From assembly GCA_026400755.1 (NCBI GenBank), contig JAPLOM010000007.1, forward strand, positions 1 through 52,109: a stretch of 52,109 nt of DNA. Reading direction: 5' to 3'. The translations under genes and the position numbers were made by a program. Positions within the stretch are counted from its first letter, which is position 1. Each line of letters starts with the position of its first letter. Below, piece after piece: positions 17,634 through 26,166 of the stretch. The notes below the pieces were generated by a model that saw only the letters and a program-made list of their open reading frames with translations, was not told the origin of the DNA and ran no database searches. The stretch comes from Alphaproteobacteria bacterium (lineage in GTDB: Bacteria > Pseudomonadota > Alphaproteobacteria > CADEGL01).

Positions 17634-18221
17634 CTAGAGGACGGACTGCGCGCCGAGCAGCGCGCCGCGGAAGCGATCCTTCAGATACGCGCCGTCGCGC
17701 GGCGGCAGCACCAGCGGATGCTTGTCCACCGAGACCTTGATGACCGACAAGGTCGGACCAGGCGCTTCGCGCGCGACCGTGATGGCCTTGGCCAGCGATG
17801 CCTCGTCGGTCGCGACCGCCGTGGCGGGGAAACCCGCGGCGGCGGCCAGCTTGGCCAGGTCGATGCCGCGGCCCGTGTGGGTCGGCTGCATGCCGGTCTC
17901 GCCGTAATGCTCGTTGTCGATGATGACGATGCCGAGATTCTTGGGCTTCTCCGCCGAAATGGTGGCCAAGGCACCGAGGCCCATGAGGAACTCGCCGTCG
18001 CCCGTGATGACCACGACGCGCCGCTCGGGCTGCGCCAGCGCGAGACCCAGCCCCACCATGGCCGCACCGCCCATGGCACCCCAGAGATAGAAGGTCAGCG
18101 GATCGTCGCCCGCGGCGGCCGCGTCCCAACACGTGCCACCGAGACCCGTGAGCACCAGCATGTCGCCACGGTTGGAAAGAAGGGATTTCACCGCCGCGCG
18201 GCGGTCGAGCATGTTCGCCAT
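17634..18221 (-). CDS. Thiamine-diphosphate decarboxylase beta subunit (sulfopyruvate/phosphonopyruvate type)
   Basis: 195 residues. C-terminal (TPP-pyrophosphate-binding) half of a split thiamine-diphosphate enzyme: the GDG...N motif runs from GDGEFLMGLGALATI to IIDNEHYGETG. The size and arrangement match ComE or the beta half of phosphonopyruvate decarboxylase, which turn 3-sulfopyruvate or 3-phosphonopyruvate into the acetaldehyde derivative. The ATG (MANMLDRRAAV) starts five bases after the alpha-subunit stop. The true substrate is unknown; the gene shares an operon with psuG. Confidence 0.85.
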   Translation of the reverse strand: MANMLDRRAAVKSLLSNRGDMLVLTGLGGTCWDAAAAGDDPLTFYLWGAMGGAAMVGLGLALAQPERRVVVITGDGEFLMGLGALATISAEKPKNLGIVIIDNEHYGETGMQPTHTGRGIDLAKLAAAAGFPATAVATDEASLAKAITVAREAPGPTLSVIKVSVDKHPLVLPPRDGAYLKDRFRGALLGAQSVL

Positions 18222-18226
18222 GGCGA

Positions 18227-18760
18227 TCAATCCTTGAACGACTTGCTGCCCAGCACGCGCTGGCTGATGGTCACCGCGACCTGCTGCACACTGTTGAACG
18301 CCAGCTTGGCCGCAGCCTCGACCGTGTCCTTGACCGATTCGGGCTCGGTCACGTCGTAGACCACGATGTCCTGCGCCAACAGCGAGGCGCGCGTGGCTTG
18401 GCCCATGGGCACCTGCCACGGATTGAACTCGCCCCATTCGCCGCGCATGGTCACGATGGTCAGGAACGGCACGCGGCAATGCTTCACCAGCGACAGCATG
18501 TTGATCGTGTTGCCGACGCCGCTCGACTGCATCAACAGCACGCCGCGCTGGCCGCCCAGATGCGCGCCGGTCAGAAGCGCGATGCCCTCCTCCTCCGTCG
18601 TCAGGGTGACGGTGCGCATGCCGGCGTCGGCCTCGCACAGGCGGATCAGGCGCGCATGGCCCGCGTCGGGCACGTGAGCCACCTGGCGCACCTGGAAGGC
18701 GCGCAACACATCGTAGATCTGGGCCGGCCAATCGAGGGCGGCGACCGCTGAATCCGGCAT
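18227..18760 (-). CDS. Thiamine-diphosphate decarboxylase alpha subunit (sulfopyruvate/phosphonopyruvate type)
   Basis: 177 residues. N-terminal (pyrimidine-binding) half of the same split enzyme. The activating Glu lies in TLTTEEEGIALLTGAHLGGQ, and GVLLMQSSGVGNTINMLSLVKHCRVPFLTIVTMRGEWG is the conserved core of the ComD/Ppd alpha family (given in parts: LMQSSGVGNTINML, then VTMRGEWGEFNPWQ). First gene of the apparent alpha-beta-psuG operon. It diverges from the DUF3830-like gene across about 130 bases. Confidence 0.85.
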   Translation of the reverse strand: MPDSAVAALDWPAQIYDVLRAFQVRQVAHVPDAGHARLIRLCEADAGMRTVTLTTEEEGIALLTGAHLGGQRGVLLMQSSGVGNTINMLSLVKHCRVPFLTIVTMRGEWGEFNPWQVPMGQATRASLLAQDIVVYDVTEPESVKDTVEAAAKLAFNSVQQVAVTISQRVLGSKSFKD

Positions 18761-18889
18761 TGGGTCCTCGCGCGTGGATCGAACCGAAATGGCTTACCCG
18801 ATTCGCACGCGGGACGCCACCCGGGGCCCTTTGCGCGAGGCGTCGCGCGTGGCGATACTGGCGTGGCAGACCAACATGTGGGGGCCGCC

Positions 18890-19786
18890 ATGGCGGGCAA
18901 AGACGAAGCAATGCTGATCCTGTCGGCGGAGGGTGTCGCGGTCGAGATCGGGCTGGACGTGGCGACTGCGCCGCGCACCATCGCAGCACTGCTGGCGGCG
19001 CTGCCGCTCAAGGTCGATCTGCACTGCGCGAAGATCGCGGGCGACCAGATCCTGTGGCCTGTGCCCGTGCTGCAGCCGCTGGAAAGCGCGCGCGACATCC
19101 AGGGCGCGGCACCTGGTGCCTTCATCTATTACCCCAAGCGCCAATTCCTTGAGATCATGTTCGGCCCGCTGCAGGAGGAAAGCGCGAACGTCACCATCCT
19201 GGGCGGCGCGCGCGGCGATCTTTCCGCGCTGAAGCGGCTGGGCGAGACGGTGCAGGCCGATCACGGCTGGCGCATCGTGTGGGGCGAATTGTCCGCCAAG
19301 CCCGGCGACTGGCAGAAGGCTCTGCCGGCGGCGGGGGATGCGAAGCTCAGCGCCTCGTGCTCGACCGCACGCAAGCTGCGCAAAACCGCGTGGCAGGCCG
19401 TGCCGGCGGAGTTCGAGCGGCTGCGCGCACGCCGCGGCGTGATGATTCCGCTGGGTCCGTTGTTCTACGCCGAATCGGAGACGCGCAAGCTGCACGAGAA
19501 TCTATGGCTCCTACGCGACGAGCGCGAAGCACGCTTCAAGTCAGAGGCCGCGGCTTTGCTGCTGCGTGGCGCGGCCGACATGCTGGAAGGCTTCCTCGGC
19601 CTGCACGACACGGCCAAGGGATTGTCGACCATGGCCGACGCGATCGGAAAGGAACCGAGCGACGCCGCCGCCCTGCTGGACGAGATCATTCTTTATGTCG
19701 GCCGCCTGTCCCACTGGCTCGATCTTTATTTTCCGTGGCGCAAGCTGAATGCCGTGGCCGAAGCCGCCGCCGACGGAAAGCGCTAG
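18890..19786 (+). CDS. DUF3830-like protein with extra C-terminal helical domain
   Basis: 298 residues. The first 130 resemble DUF3830, a cyclophilin-like fold of unknown function: TAPRTIAALLAALPLKVDLHCAKIAGD, then GAFIYYPKRQFLEIMFGP. The remaining 170 residues form a mostly helical region I do not recognise, ending LYFPWRKLNAVAEAA. Start is uncertain: ATG at 18890 is used, with GTG at 18863 and ATG at 18911 as alternatives. It is divergent from the decarboxylase-psuG operon and may belong to the same pathway. Its TAG overlaps the convergent znuB stop (CTAG). Confidence 0.7.
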   Translation: MAGKDEAMLILSAEGVAVEIGLDVATAPRTIAALLAALPLKVDLHCAKIAGDQILWPVPVLQPLESARDIQGAAPGAFIYYPKRQFLEIMFGPLQEESANVTILGGARGDLSALKRLGETVQADHGWRIVWGELSAKPGDWQKALPAAGDAKLSASCSTARKLRKTAWQAVPAEFERLRARRGVMIPLGPLFYAESETRKLHENLWLLRDEREARFKSEAAALLLRGAADMLEGFLGLHDTAKGLSTMADAIGKEPSDAAALLDEIILYVGRLSHWLDLYFPWRKLNAVAEAAADGKR

Positions 19787-20598
19787 GCGCGCGCGGCCCG
19801 CGCCACGCCGCGCCAGAGCGCGGCGGCGGCCTGGCAGAGCACGAACAGGATCGTCGCCGCCGCCACGATGGCGGGGCCGGTCGGCAGATCCCATTCGACC
19901 GATCCGTTGAAACCCGCCAGGACGGCGATCACGCCCGCGCCCGCGGCCAACGCGGCCATGGCTTCCGGCGTGTGCGCAAAGGGGCGCATGGCGGCGGCCG
20001 GGATGATCAGCAGCGAGATGATCAGCAGCACGCCCACGATCTTCATGGCGATGGCGATGACGACCGCGAACAGGATCATGAAGCCGAGACGCACGCGCAT
20101 GACCGGTACGCCTTCGGCGCGCGCCATCTCCTCATGGACGCTGGAGGCCAGAAGCGGCCGCCACAGAAGCGCCAGTGCGGCCAATGCCAAGGCGCCGCCG
20201 CCGAGAATCCAATAAAGGTCGCCAACCGTCACGGCCAACAGATCGCCGAACAGATAGCCCAACAGGTCAATCCGCACGCGGTCCATCAGGCTAACCACGA
20301 TGACGCCGAAGGCCAGCATGGCGTGGGCCAGGATGCCGAGCAGCGTGTCGCTGGCCAGTCGCCGTTGGGTCTGCATCAGCAGCACGAACAAGGCGAGCGC
20401 GACCGACGAGGCCAAGACGCCGATGGTCAGGTTGACGCCGAGCAGGAAACCCAACGCCACGCCGAGCAGCGCGCTGTGCGCCAAGGCATCGCCGAAATAC
20501 GCCATGCGGCGCCAGACCACGAAGCAGCCGAGCGGCCCAGCGACGAGCGCCACGCCCAGCCCCGCGATCAGGCCGTGAAGAAGGAACGGCTCCAGCAT
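19783..20598 (-). CDS. znuB: Zinc ABC transporter permease
   Basis: 271 residues with about eight hydrophobic helices, typical of ABC-3 family metal permeases. Characteristic segments are GPLGCFVVWRRMAYFGDALAHSALLGVALG and, near the C-terminal side, MKIVGVLLIISLLIIPAAAMRPF (quoted in parts). It works with ZnuC and ZnuA to import Zn2+ across the inner membrane. Its ATG overlaps the znuC TGA by one base (TGATG), so translation is coupled. Third gene of zur-znuC-znuB. Confidence 0.94.
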   Translation of the reverse strand: MLEPFLLHGLIAGLGVALVAGPLGCFVVWRRMAYFGDALAHSALLGVALGFLLGVNLTIGVLASSVALALFVLLMQTQRRLASDTLLGILAHAMLAFGVIVVSLMDRVRIDLLGYLFGDLLAVTVGDLYWILGGGALALAALALLWRPLLASSVHEEMARAEGVPVMRVRLGFMILFAVVIAIAMKIVGVLLIISLLIIPAAAMRPFAHTPEAMAALAAGAGVIAVLAGFNGSVEWDLPTGPAIVAAATILFVLCQAAAALWRGVARAARA

Positions 20599-21401
20599 CA
20601 CGAGGCTTTCTTCGCGTGGTGATGGTCGCCGTGGTCGTGATGATGGCCGTCTTCGACCACCTCGCCCGCCAGATCGTGGCTGTGGTCGTGCGCGTGGGTG
20701 TAGACGGCCAAGTTCTGCGCGGCCTGGGCACCGAACAGCGCCAGGTAGGCGGGATCGCGGCTGACGGCCTCCGGTTTCCCCTCGCAACAGAGATGGTGGT
20801 TGATGCAGACGACCCGGTCCGTCGCCGCCATCACCAGATGCAGATCGTGGGAGATGAGGAGGATGCCGCAGCCGTGACGGTCGCGCAGCCGCGCGATCAG
20901 GCCGTACAGTTCCATCTGCCCCGTCACATCCACGCCCTGGATCGGTTCGTCGAGGACGAGCAGATCGGGATCGCCGAGCAGCGCACGGGCCAGCAGCACA
21001 CGCTGCAGCTCGCCGCCGGACAGTTCCTGCACCTGGCGCGACAAAAGATGCGCGGCCCCCACCTCGTCGAGCGCCGCACCGATCGCCGCCGCGGACGCGC
21101 GCTGGGTCAGGGTCATCAAGCGCCGCACGGTCAGGGGCAGCACACTGTCGACGGCGAAGCGCTGCGGCATATAGCCGACCGTGAGGCCCGGTTTGCGCGT
21201 GACCGTGCCGCCATCGAGCGCGACCAGGCCCAGAAGCGCGCGCGCCATCATGGATTTGCCCGCGCCGTTGGGGCCGATGACGGTGACGATCTCGCCCGCG
21301 CGCACCGACACATCCACACCCTGAAGGATGTCGTGACCACCCAGGCGCAGGCGCAAGCCCCGCCCTTCGACGAGCGTGGTGCCGTTGGCGCGTTCAGGCA
21401 T
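20598..21401 (-). CDS. znuC: Zinc ABC transporter ATP-binding protein
   Basis: 267 residues. Walker A GPNGAGKSMMARALLG, signature LSGGELQRVLLARALL, Walker B PDLLVLDEPIQGVD and H-loop LISHDLHLVM. The last 40 residues are His-rich (HAHDHSHD, then HHHDHGDHHHAKKAS), a common zinc-binding tail in ZnuC. ATG at 21401 lies inside the end of zur (8-base overlap). Expression should follow zur and be repressed when zinc is plentiful. Confidence 0.95.
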   Translation of the reverse strand: MPERANGTTLVEGRGLRLRLGGHDILQGVDVSVRAGEIVTVIGPNGAGKSMMARALLGLVALDGGTVTRKPGLTVGYMPQRFAVDSVLPLTVRRLMTLTQRASAAAIGAALDEVGAAHLLSRQVQELSGGELQRVLLARALLGDPDLLVLDEPIQGVDVTGQMELYGLIARLRDRHGCGILLISHDLHLVMAATDRVVCINHHLCCEGKPEAVSRDPAYLALFGAQAAQNLAVYTHAHDHSHDLAGEVVEDGHHHDHGDHHHAKKAS

Positions 21402-21909
21402 GGGCGGCTTTACGGCAATCCGGGCAGGTTCCCTGGATCTCGACCACATGGCCGGCGACCGCGAAGCCCGAGCGGCCCGCGCGGTCGGCGATGGCGTCGA
21501 CGATGCGCGAGTCCGCCAGCTCCGCGACCGAGCCGCAGGAATCGCAGATCAGGAACTGGGCCTGATGGTTCGTGTCGGGATGGCCGCAACCGAGAAACGC
21601 GTTGCGGCTAGCCAGGCGGTGCACGAACCCCTGCTCCATCAGGAAATCGAGCGCGCGATAGACCGCGATGGGCGCCGGGCGCTTCCCGCTTTCGGCCAGC
21701 TTCTCCAGGATCTGGTAGGCGCCGATCGGCGCGTGGCTTTCCCACACCAGCGCCAGCACCTGTTTCCGGATTTCGGTCAGGCGCGCGCCGCGCTGGGCGC
21801 ACAGGGCCTCGGCCTGCGACAGCGCATCGGCCACGCAACGATGGTGATCATGGCCGCGGCGCGGAAAGGCGGCGTCGGATTTGGTGTCGGAGCGGGTAGA
21901 CTTGGTCAT
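21394..21909 (-). CDS. zur: Zinc uptake regulator, Fur family
   Basis: 171 residues. Winged-helix repressor that binds DNA in its Zn2+ form. The N-terminus contains PRRGHDHHRC. The recognition helix lies in the region APIAVYRALDFLMEQGFVHRL, and the structural zinc site is given by CDSCG and CPDC near the C-terminus. NHQAQFLICDSCG is typical of Zur rather than Fur. First gene of zur-znuC-znuB, directly next to two operators at 21913-21943, so it most likely represses itself and the divergent znuA. Confidence 0.95.
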   Translation of the reverse strand: MTKSTRSDTKSDAAFPRRGHDHHRCVADALSQAEALCAQRGARLTEIRKQVLALVWESHAPIGAYQILEKLAESGKRPAPIAVYRALDFLMEQGFVHRLASRNAFLGCGHPDTNHQAQFLICDSCGSVAELADSRIVDAIADRAGRSGFAVAGHVVEIQGTCPDCRKAAHA

Positions 21910-21912
21910 TTT

Positions 21913-21943
21913 GTTACATTATAACGTGACGTGACATTATAAC
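21913..21943. promoter_or_regulatory. Two tandem Zur boxes between zur and znuA
   Basis: GTTACATTATAAC (21913-21925) and GTGACATTATAAC (21931-21943) differ at one position. Each fits the alphaproteobacterial Zur palindrome GTTATnnnATAAC. Centres are 18 bases apart, close to two helical turns. The first box ends 4 bases from the zur start; the second is 33 bases before znuA. TATAAC within each could serve as a -10 element, so bound Zur would block polymerase on both strands. Confidence 0.85.
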
Positions 21944-21975
21944 AATCCTCGCCGACATCCGCCAAGGTTGCGCCC

Positions 21976-22896
21976 ATGCGCCGTTCCGCCCTCTTTGCCG
22001 CGCTTTTCCTGTTCCTCGCCCCCGCCGCCCAGGCCGCGCCCCAGGTGGTGGTTTCGATCTATCCCATCCACTCCCTGGTCGCGGGCGTGATGGCGGGCGT
22101 GGCTGAGCCTCTTCTGCTCGTGCGCGGCGCGGCCACGCCCCACGACTATGCGTTGAAGCCCTCGGACGCGAAGGCGCTGGCCAACGCCGACGCGGTGTTC
22201 TGGATCGGGCCCCAACTCGAGACGTTCCTGGTGAAGCCGCTGGCGACCGTGAAGAAGGGCGCGTCGGTGGTGGCGTTGGCGAATGCGCCCGGCATCACGC
22301 TGAAGGAGAACCGAGAGGGCGGCACGTGGGAGGCGCACGACCACGGCCACGGCAAGAACGCCAAGCACGACGATGACGAGACGGACATGCATGTCTGGCT
22401 CGATCCCGTGAACGCCCAGGCCATGGTGGCCGCGATCGTCGAGACGCTGGCCGCGAAGGACCCGCCGAACGCCGCCGCCTACCGTGCCAACGGCGCCAAG
22501 GTGAGCGCGCGCCTCGCGGCGCTGAACACGGACCTGGCAGCCAAGCTGAAGCCCGTGGCGGGCGTGCCCTACGTCGTGTTTCACGACGCTTACCAGTATT
22601 TCGACACGCGCTATGGGCTGAACGCCATCGGCTCGGTCACCGTCTCGCCGGAACGCCAGCCCAGCGCCGCGCGCCTGCGCGCGATCCGGGCCAAGATCGT
22701 TTCGCTCAAGGCGCGCTGCGTCTTCGGCGAGCCGCAGATCAAGCCGTCGGTGCTGGCCGCGGTGATGGAGGGGCTCGAGGTCAAGACGGCCGTTCTCGAC
22801 CCGCTGGAACAGGGGCCCAATCCCGGCCCCGACGCCTACTTCGCCGGTATGGAGCGTTTGGCCGACGCGCATGTGGCATGCCTCGGCACCAAGTAA
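21976..22896 (+). CDS. znuA: Zinc ABC transporter substrate-binding protein
   Basis: 306 residues. Signal peptide (MRRSALFAALFLFLAPAAQA), then the cluster A-I/ZnuA fold. Candidate zinc ligands are His in ATPHDYALKPSD, DMHVWLDP and VVFHDAYQYF, plus the C-terminal Asp/Glu region. A His/Asp-rich loop (AHDHGHGKNAKHDDD, about 115-130) is typical of zinc- rather than manganese-binding members. Divergent from zur and sharing its operators. The DUF1007 and NicO-like genes follow in the same direction. Confidence 0.95.
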   Translation: MRRSALFAALFLFLAPAAQAAPQVVVSIYPIHSLVAGVMAGVAEPLLLVRGAATPHDYALKPSDAKALANADAVFWIGPQLETFLVKPLATVKKGASVVALANAPGITLKENREGGTWEAHDHGHGKNAKHDDDETDMHVWLDPVNAQAMVAAIVETLAAKDPPNAAAYRANGAKVSARLAALNTDLAAKLKPVAGVPYVVFHDAYQYFDTRYGLNAIGSVTVSPERQPSAARLRAIRAKIVSLKARCVFGEPQIKPSVLAAVMEGLEVKTAVLDPLEQGPNPGPDAYFAGMERLADAHVACLGTK

Positions 22897-22941
22897 TCCC
22901 GGGTTATTAAAACTCCATCATGCTTTCCGTCGCGCGTTTGA

Positions 22942-22971
22942 TTGGCCCGTCCGTCCGCGCAGAGATATAGT
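22942..22971 (+). promoter_or_regulatory. Possible promoter for the DUF1007-NicO pair
   Basis: TTGGCC, 18 bases, then TATAGT, ending 17 bases before the DUF1007 start. The -35 match is poor. No Zur box is visible in this 92-base gap, so the pair may instead be read through from znuA. Confidence 0.3.
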
Positions 22972-22988
22972 CGCGGCCGCGAGATCAG

Positions 22989-23576
22989 ATGCGCCGTATC
23001 CGTCTCCTTCTCTTGTCCGCCCTGTTGGCCTGCGCCGCGTTCGTTCCGGCGCGCGCACATCCACACATCTGGATCGACGCCGTGGCGACCCTGGTGTTCG
23101 CCGAATCCAAGCTGACCGGAGTGCGCATCCAATGGACCTTCGACGAGCTGTTCAGCAGCGCGTTGCGCGATCAGTTCGATCCCAACAAGACAGGCAAATT
23201 TGACGGTCAGGCGCTGGCCAACCTGAAGGCCGACGCCACCAACGGGCTGAAGGAGTTCAACTGGTTCACCCATCTGACGATCGGCGGCAAGAAGCTCGTG
23301 GTCGCGGAGGGTAAGGATTTCAGCGCTACCATCGAAGGCGACCGCGTGGTCTACCGCTTCACCGTTCCGGTCGTCCCGTCCGTCAATCCGGCCGCGACGC
23401 CGGTGACGCTCAGCCTCTATGACCAGTCCTTCTATATCGACGTGGCGCTGGCCAAGGAGAACCCCGTCCGCATCGAAGGGGCGACGCCCTGCAAGACCGC
23501 CATCGTGACCGATAAGGGAAACCCGCTCTATTACGGCATGTTCTTCCCCCAACGCATCGACCTCGTGTGCAAGTGA
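22989..23576 (+). CDS. DUF1007 family periplasmic protein
   Basis: 195 residues. Signal peptide MRRIRLLLLSALLACAAFVPARA, followed at once by HPHIWIDA, the mature N-terminal His motif that defines DUF1007 and is thought to bind metal. FDPNKTGKFDGQAL is EF-hand-like. DUF1007 genes are usually found directly before NicO/RcnA-like transporter genes, as here (one base between stop and next ATG). The role is probably periplasmic handling of Ni, Co or Zn; the metal is unproven. Confidence 0.9.
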   Translation: MRRIRLLLLSALLACAAFVPARAHPHIWIDAVATLVFAESKLTGVRIQWTFDELFSSALRDQFDPNKTGKFDGQALANLKADATNGLKEFNWFTHLTIGGKKLVVAEGKDFSATIEGDRVVYRFTVPVVPSVNPAATPVTLSLYDQSFYIDVALAKENPVRIEGATPCKTAIVTDKGNPLYYGMFFPQRIDLVCK

Positions 23577-23577
23577 C

Positions 23578-24483
23578 ATGCGCCTGGCCCCGCTCCTTCT
23601 CCTCCTGATCGCGCTTCTGTTCGGCGCGGTGCGCGCGGAGGCCGCGGGGCTGAGCGCGCCGCGCCCGGTGGACGAGCCAACCTCCATCGCGGCGCCTGGA
23701 CCCATCGCGTGGCTGGGCCAGGCCATGCTGGAATTCCAGCGCAAGGCCAATGCGGAGATCGCCGTGCGCATGCGCGCGATCCGCGACCATTCCTCGCCCG
23801 CCGCCTTCTGGGTCGCGCTGGGCCTGGCCTTCCTCTACGGCGTGCTGCATGCCGCCGGGCCCGGCCACGGCAAGGCCGTCGTCGTCTCCTATTTCCTGGC
23901 GCGCGAAGCGCGCATCGGGCGGGGCCTGCGCATGGGCGCGCAGATCGCCTTCTTCCACGTCATCTCGGCCATCGTCATCGTGTCGCTGGCCGACCTCCTG
24001 CTGCGCCGGAGTTTCGGCGGCATGGCGGGCGAGATCCCGGCGGTGCGCATCGCCAGCTACGGCTCGATCCTCTTGATCGGGCTGATCATGCTGGTGCAGT
24101 CGGTGCGCCACGCCTTTGGCCGCGGGGGCCATAGCCATCATCACCATCACCACGACGGATGCGCCCATGGGCACGGCGCGCACCAGGGCCTGTTGGCCTT
24201 CGGCGTCGGGCTGATCCCCTGCACGGGTGCGGTGCTGATCATGCTGTACGCCCTGGCCAACGACATCGTCCTGGCCGGCGCGGCCATGGTGGCGGCTATC
24301 GGCGTCGGCATGGCGGCGACCATGGCGGGGCTGGGCCTCCTGGCCGTGGCGGCGCGGCGCTTCATGACTAAAATGTTCGCGCACCATCAGGAAGGCGGCG
24401 GACGCCTGGGTCTGGTGTTGGAAATCGGCGGCGCCCTGGCCATCACACTGTTGGGCGGGCTGCTTCTGGCTGCCTCGCTTTGA
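23578..24483 (+). CDS. Nickel/cobalt transporter, NicO/RcnA-like
   Basis: 301 residues, signal-like first helix and about six more membrane helices. Motif LHAAGPGHGKAVVVSYFLAR (HxxxPGHGK) is the metal-translocation signature, and a His-rich cytoplasmic loop (GHSHHHHHHDGCAHGHG, about 182-198) separates the two halves. GLIPCTGAVLIMLYAL is the second conserved block. Such proteins export or import Ni2+/Co2+; next to zur-znuABC a zinc role is equally plausible. It pairs with the preceding DUF1007 gene. Confidence 0.92.
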   Translation: MRLAPLLLLLIALLFGAVRAEAAGLSAPRPVDEPTSIAAPGPIAWLGQAMLEFQRKANAEIAVRMRAIRDHSSPAAFWVALGLAFLYGVLHAAGPGHGKAVVVSYFLAREARIGRGLRMGAQIAFFHVISAIVIVSLADLLLRRSFGGMAGEIPAVRIASYGSILLIGLIMLVQSVRHAFGRGGHSHHHHHHDGCAHGHGAHQGLLAFGVGLIPCTGAVLIMLYALANDIVLAGAAMVAAIGVGMAATMAGLGLLAVAARRFMTKMFAHHQEGGGRLGLVLEIGGALAITLLGGLLLAASL

Positions 24484-24488
24484 TTCTC

Positions 24489-24517
24489 TTGTCACCTTCG
24501 GGCGCAGCCTGGAGAAT
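24489..24517 (+). promoter_or_regulatory. Possible sigma-70 type promoter of purEK
   Basis: TTGTCA (5/6 to consensus), a 17-base spacer, then GAGAAT (4/6), ending 34 bases before purE. Best-spaced pair in the 68-base gap after the NicO-like gene. Confidence 0.35.
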
Positions 24518-24551
24518 GCCCACCTTCACGTGAAGCCGCGCAGGGGAACGC

Positions 24552-25064
24552 ATGGCGTCGAAAGCCAAGGCCGCAGCCGTCGGTCTGATCATGGGCAGCC
24601 AATCCGACTGGGAGACAATGCAGCATGCGGCCGAGACGCTGAAGGCGTTGGGCGTCGCCTGCGAGCGTCGCATCGTGTCGGCCCACCGGACGCCGAAGCG
24701 GCTCTACGACTATGCCACCACGGCGAAGAAGCGCGGCCTCAAGGTCATCATCGCGGGCGCCGGTGGCGCGGCGCATCTGCCCGGCATGGCTGCCTCCATG
24801 ACCACCCTGCCCGTGCTTGGCGTGCCGGTGGAGAGCGCCGCGTTGAAGGGCATGGACAGTCTTCTCTCCATCGTCCAGATGCCGGGCGGCGTTCCGGTCG
24901 GCACGCTGGCCATCGGCAAGCCGGGTGCGATCAACGCGGCGTTGCTCGCGGCCTCGATCCTGGCGCTGTCGGACGCCAAGCTGGGCGCGCGTCTGGAAGC
25001 CTGGCGCAAGCGCCAGACCGAATCGGTCGCGGCCGAACCCAGCGCACCCGGCCGCAAGCACTGA
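24552..25064 (+). CDS. purE: 5-(carboxyamino)imidazole ribonucleotide mutase
   Basis: 170 residues. Converts N5-CAIR to CAIR in purine synthesis. Signatures: [11 protein letters not shown] at the start, [15 protein letters not shown] (catalytic His), [16 protein letters not shown] and [19 protein letters not shown] lies six bases before the ATG. purK begins five bases after the stop, the standard pairing for the two-step bacterial route. Confidence 0.97.
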   Translation: MASKAKAAAVGLIMGSQSDWETMQHAAETLKALGVACERRIVSAHRTPKRLYDYATTAKKRGLKVIIAGAGGAAHLPGMAASMTTLPVLGVPVESAALKGMDSLLSIVQMPGGVPVGTLAIGKPGAINAALLAASILALSDAKLGARLEAWRKRQTESVAAEPSAPGRKH

Positions 25065-25068
25065 TTCC

Positions 25069-26166
25069 ATGAGCAAGGCTTCGAAGCAGAAAGGCGCCCT
25101 GGCGCCGGGTTCCGTCATCGGCATCATGGGCGGCGGCCAGCTGGGCCGCATGACCGCCATCGCCGCTGCGCGGCTGGGTTATCGCTGCCACATCTTCACG
25201 CCCGAGCGCGACGGCCCCGCATCGCAAGTGGCCTACGCCACCACGATCGCGGAATACACCGACAAGCGCGCGCTGGCCCGCTTCGCCGACGCGGTCGACG
25301 TGGTGACCTTCGAGTTCGAGAACATTCCGCATGCGAGCCTGACGCTTCTGGAAGCGCGGGTGCCTGTGCGGCCGGGCGTTAAAGCGTTGGAGATCAGCCA
25401 GGACCGGCTGATCGAAAAGGATTTCCTGCGCTCCATCGGCGTGCCCACGGCGGACTACCGCGCGATCCACAACGCCACCGAACTGGCCGACGCCTTCGAG
25501 GCGTTCGGCCGCAACGCGATCCTCAAGACCACCCGCTTCGGCTATGACGGCAAGGGCCAGGTGCGGATGTCGCCCGCGACGAAGCCACAGGACGCGTGGC
25601 GCAAGCTGGGCGCCAAGATCGCGATCCTCGAAAAGCGCGTCGACTTCGTCTGCGAGGTGTCCGTCGTCATCGCGCGCGGACTCGACGGCAAGTCGGTGCA
25701 TTTCGTGCCGGTGGAGAACCGCCATCTTCACGGCATCTTGGACACGACCACCGCACCCGCCCTCGTCCTGCCCGCGGTCGCCAAGCAGGCCGTCGCCATG
25801 GCCCAGCGCGCGGCCAAGGCGCTGGATCTGGTCGGCATCCTGGCCGTCGAGATGTTCGTCACGCGCCAGGGCCAGGTGCTGGCCAACGAGATCGCGCCGC
25901 GCCCGCACAATTCCGGCCACTGGACCATCGACGCCTGCCAGTCGAGCCAGTTCGAGCAGCATGTGCGCGCGGTCTGCGGCCTGCCGCTGGGTTCGCCCGA
26001 GCGGCACCACGACGCGCTGATGAAGAACCTGATCGGCCGCGACGCGCTGCGCTGGAAAAGCCTGGTGCGCGACCAGGACGCCAAGCTGCATCTTTACGGC
26101 AAGCGCGAGGCGCGCGCGGGCCGCAAGATGGGCCACGTGACGTGGCTCAAGCCGAAGAGCGACTAG
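25069..26166 (+). CDS. purK: N5-carboxyaminoimidazole ribonucleotide synthase
   Basis: 365 residues. ATP-grasp enzyme that carboxylates AIR with bicarbonate to give N5-CAIR, the substrate of PurE. Seen: [17 protein letters not shown] at the N-terminus, [21 protein letters not shown] (ATP-binding loop), [13 protein letters not shown] and [18 protein letters not shown], which binds Mg-ATP and is diagnostic of PurK. ATG at 25069 is 4 bases after the purE stop. The TAG overlaps the stop of the convergent FAD enzyme. Confidence 0.97.
   Translation: MSKASKQKGALAPGSVIGIMGGGQLGRMTAIAAARLGYRCHIFTPERDGPASQVAYATTIAEYTDKRALARFADAVDVVTFEFENIPHASLTLLEARVPVRPGVKALEISQDRLIEKDFLRSIGVPTADYRAIHNATELADAFEAFGRNAILKTTRFGYDGKGQVRMSPATKPQDAWRKLGAKIAILEKRVDFVCEVSVVIARGLDGKSVHFVPVENRHLHGILDTTTAPALVLPAVAKQAVAMAQRAAKALDLVGILAVEMFVTRQGQVLANEIAPRPHNSGHWTIDACQSSQFEQHVRAVCGLPLGSPERHHDALMKNLIGRDALRWKSLVRDQDAKLHLYGKREARAGRKMGHVTWLKPKSD

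Noticed and set aside
22896-22910. Near-palindrome around AATCCCGGGTT after znuA
   Set aside because: Imperfect and short, with no T-run; not convincing as a terminator.
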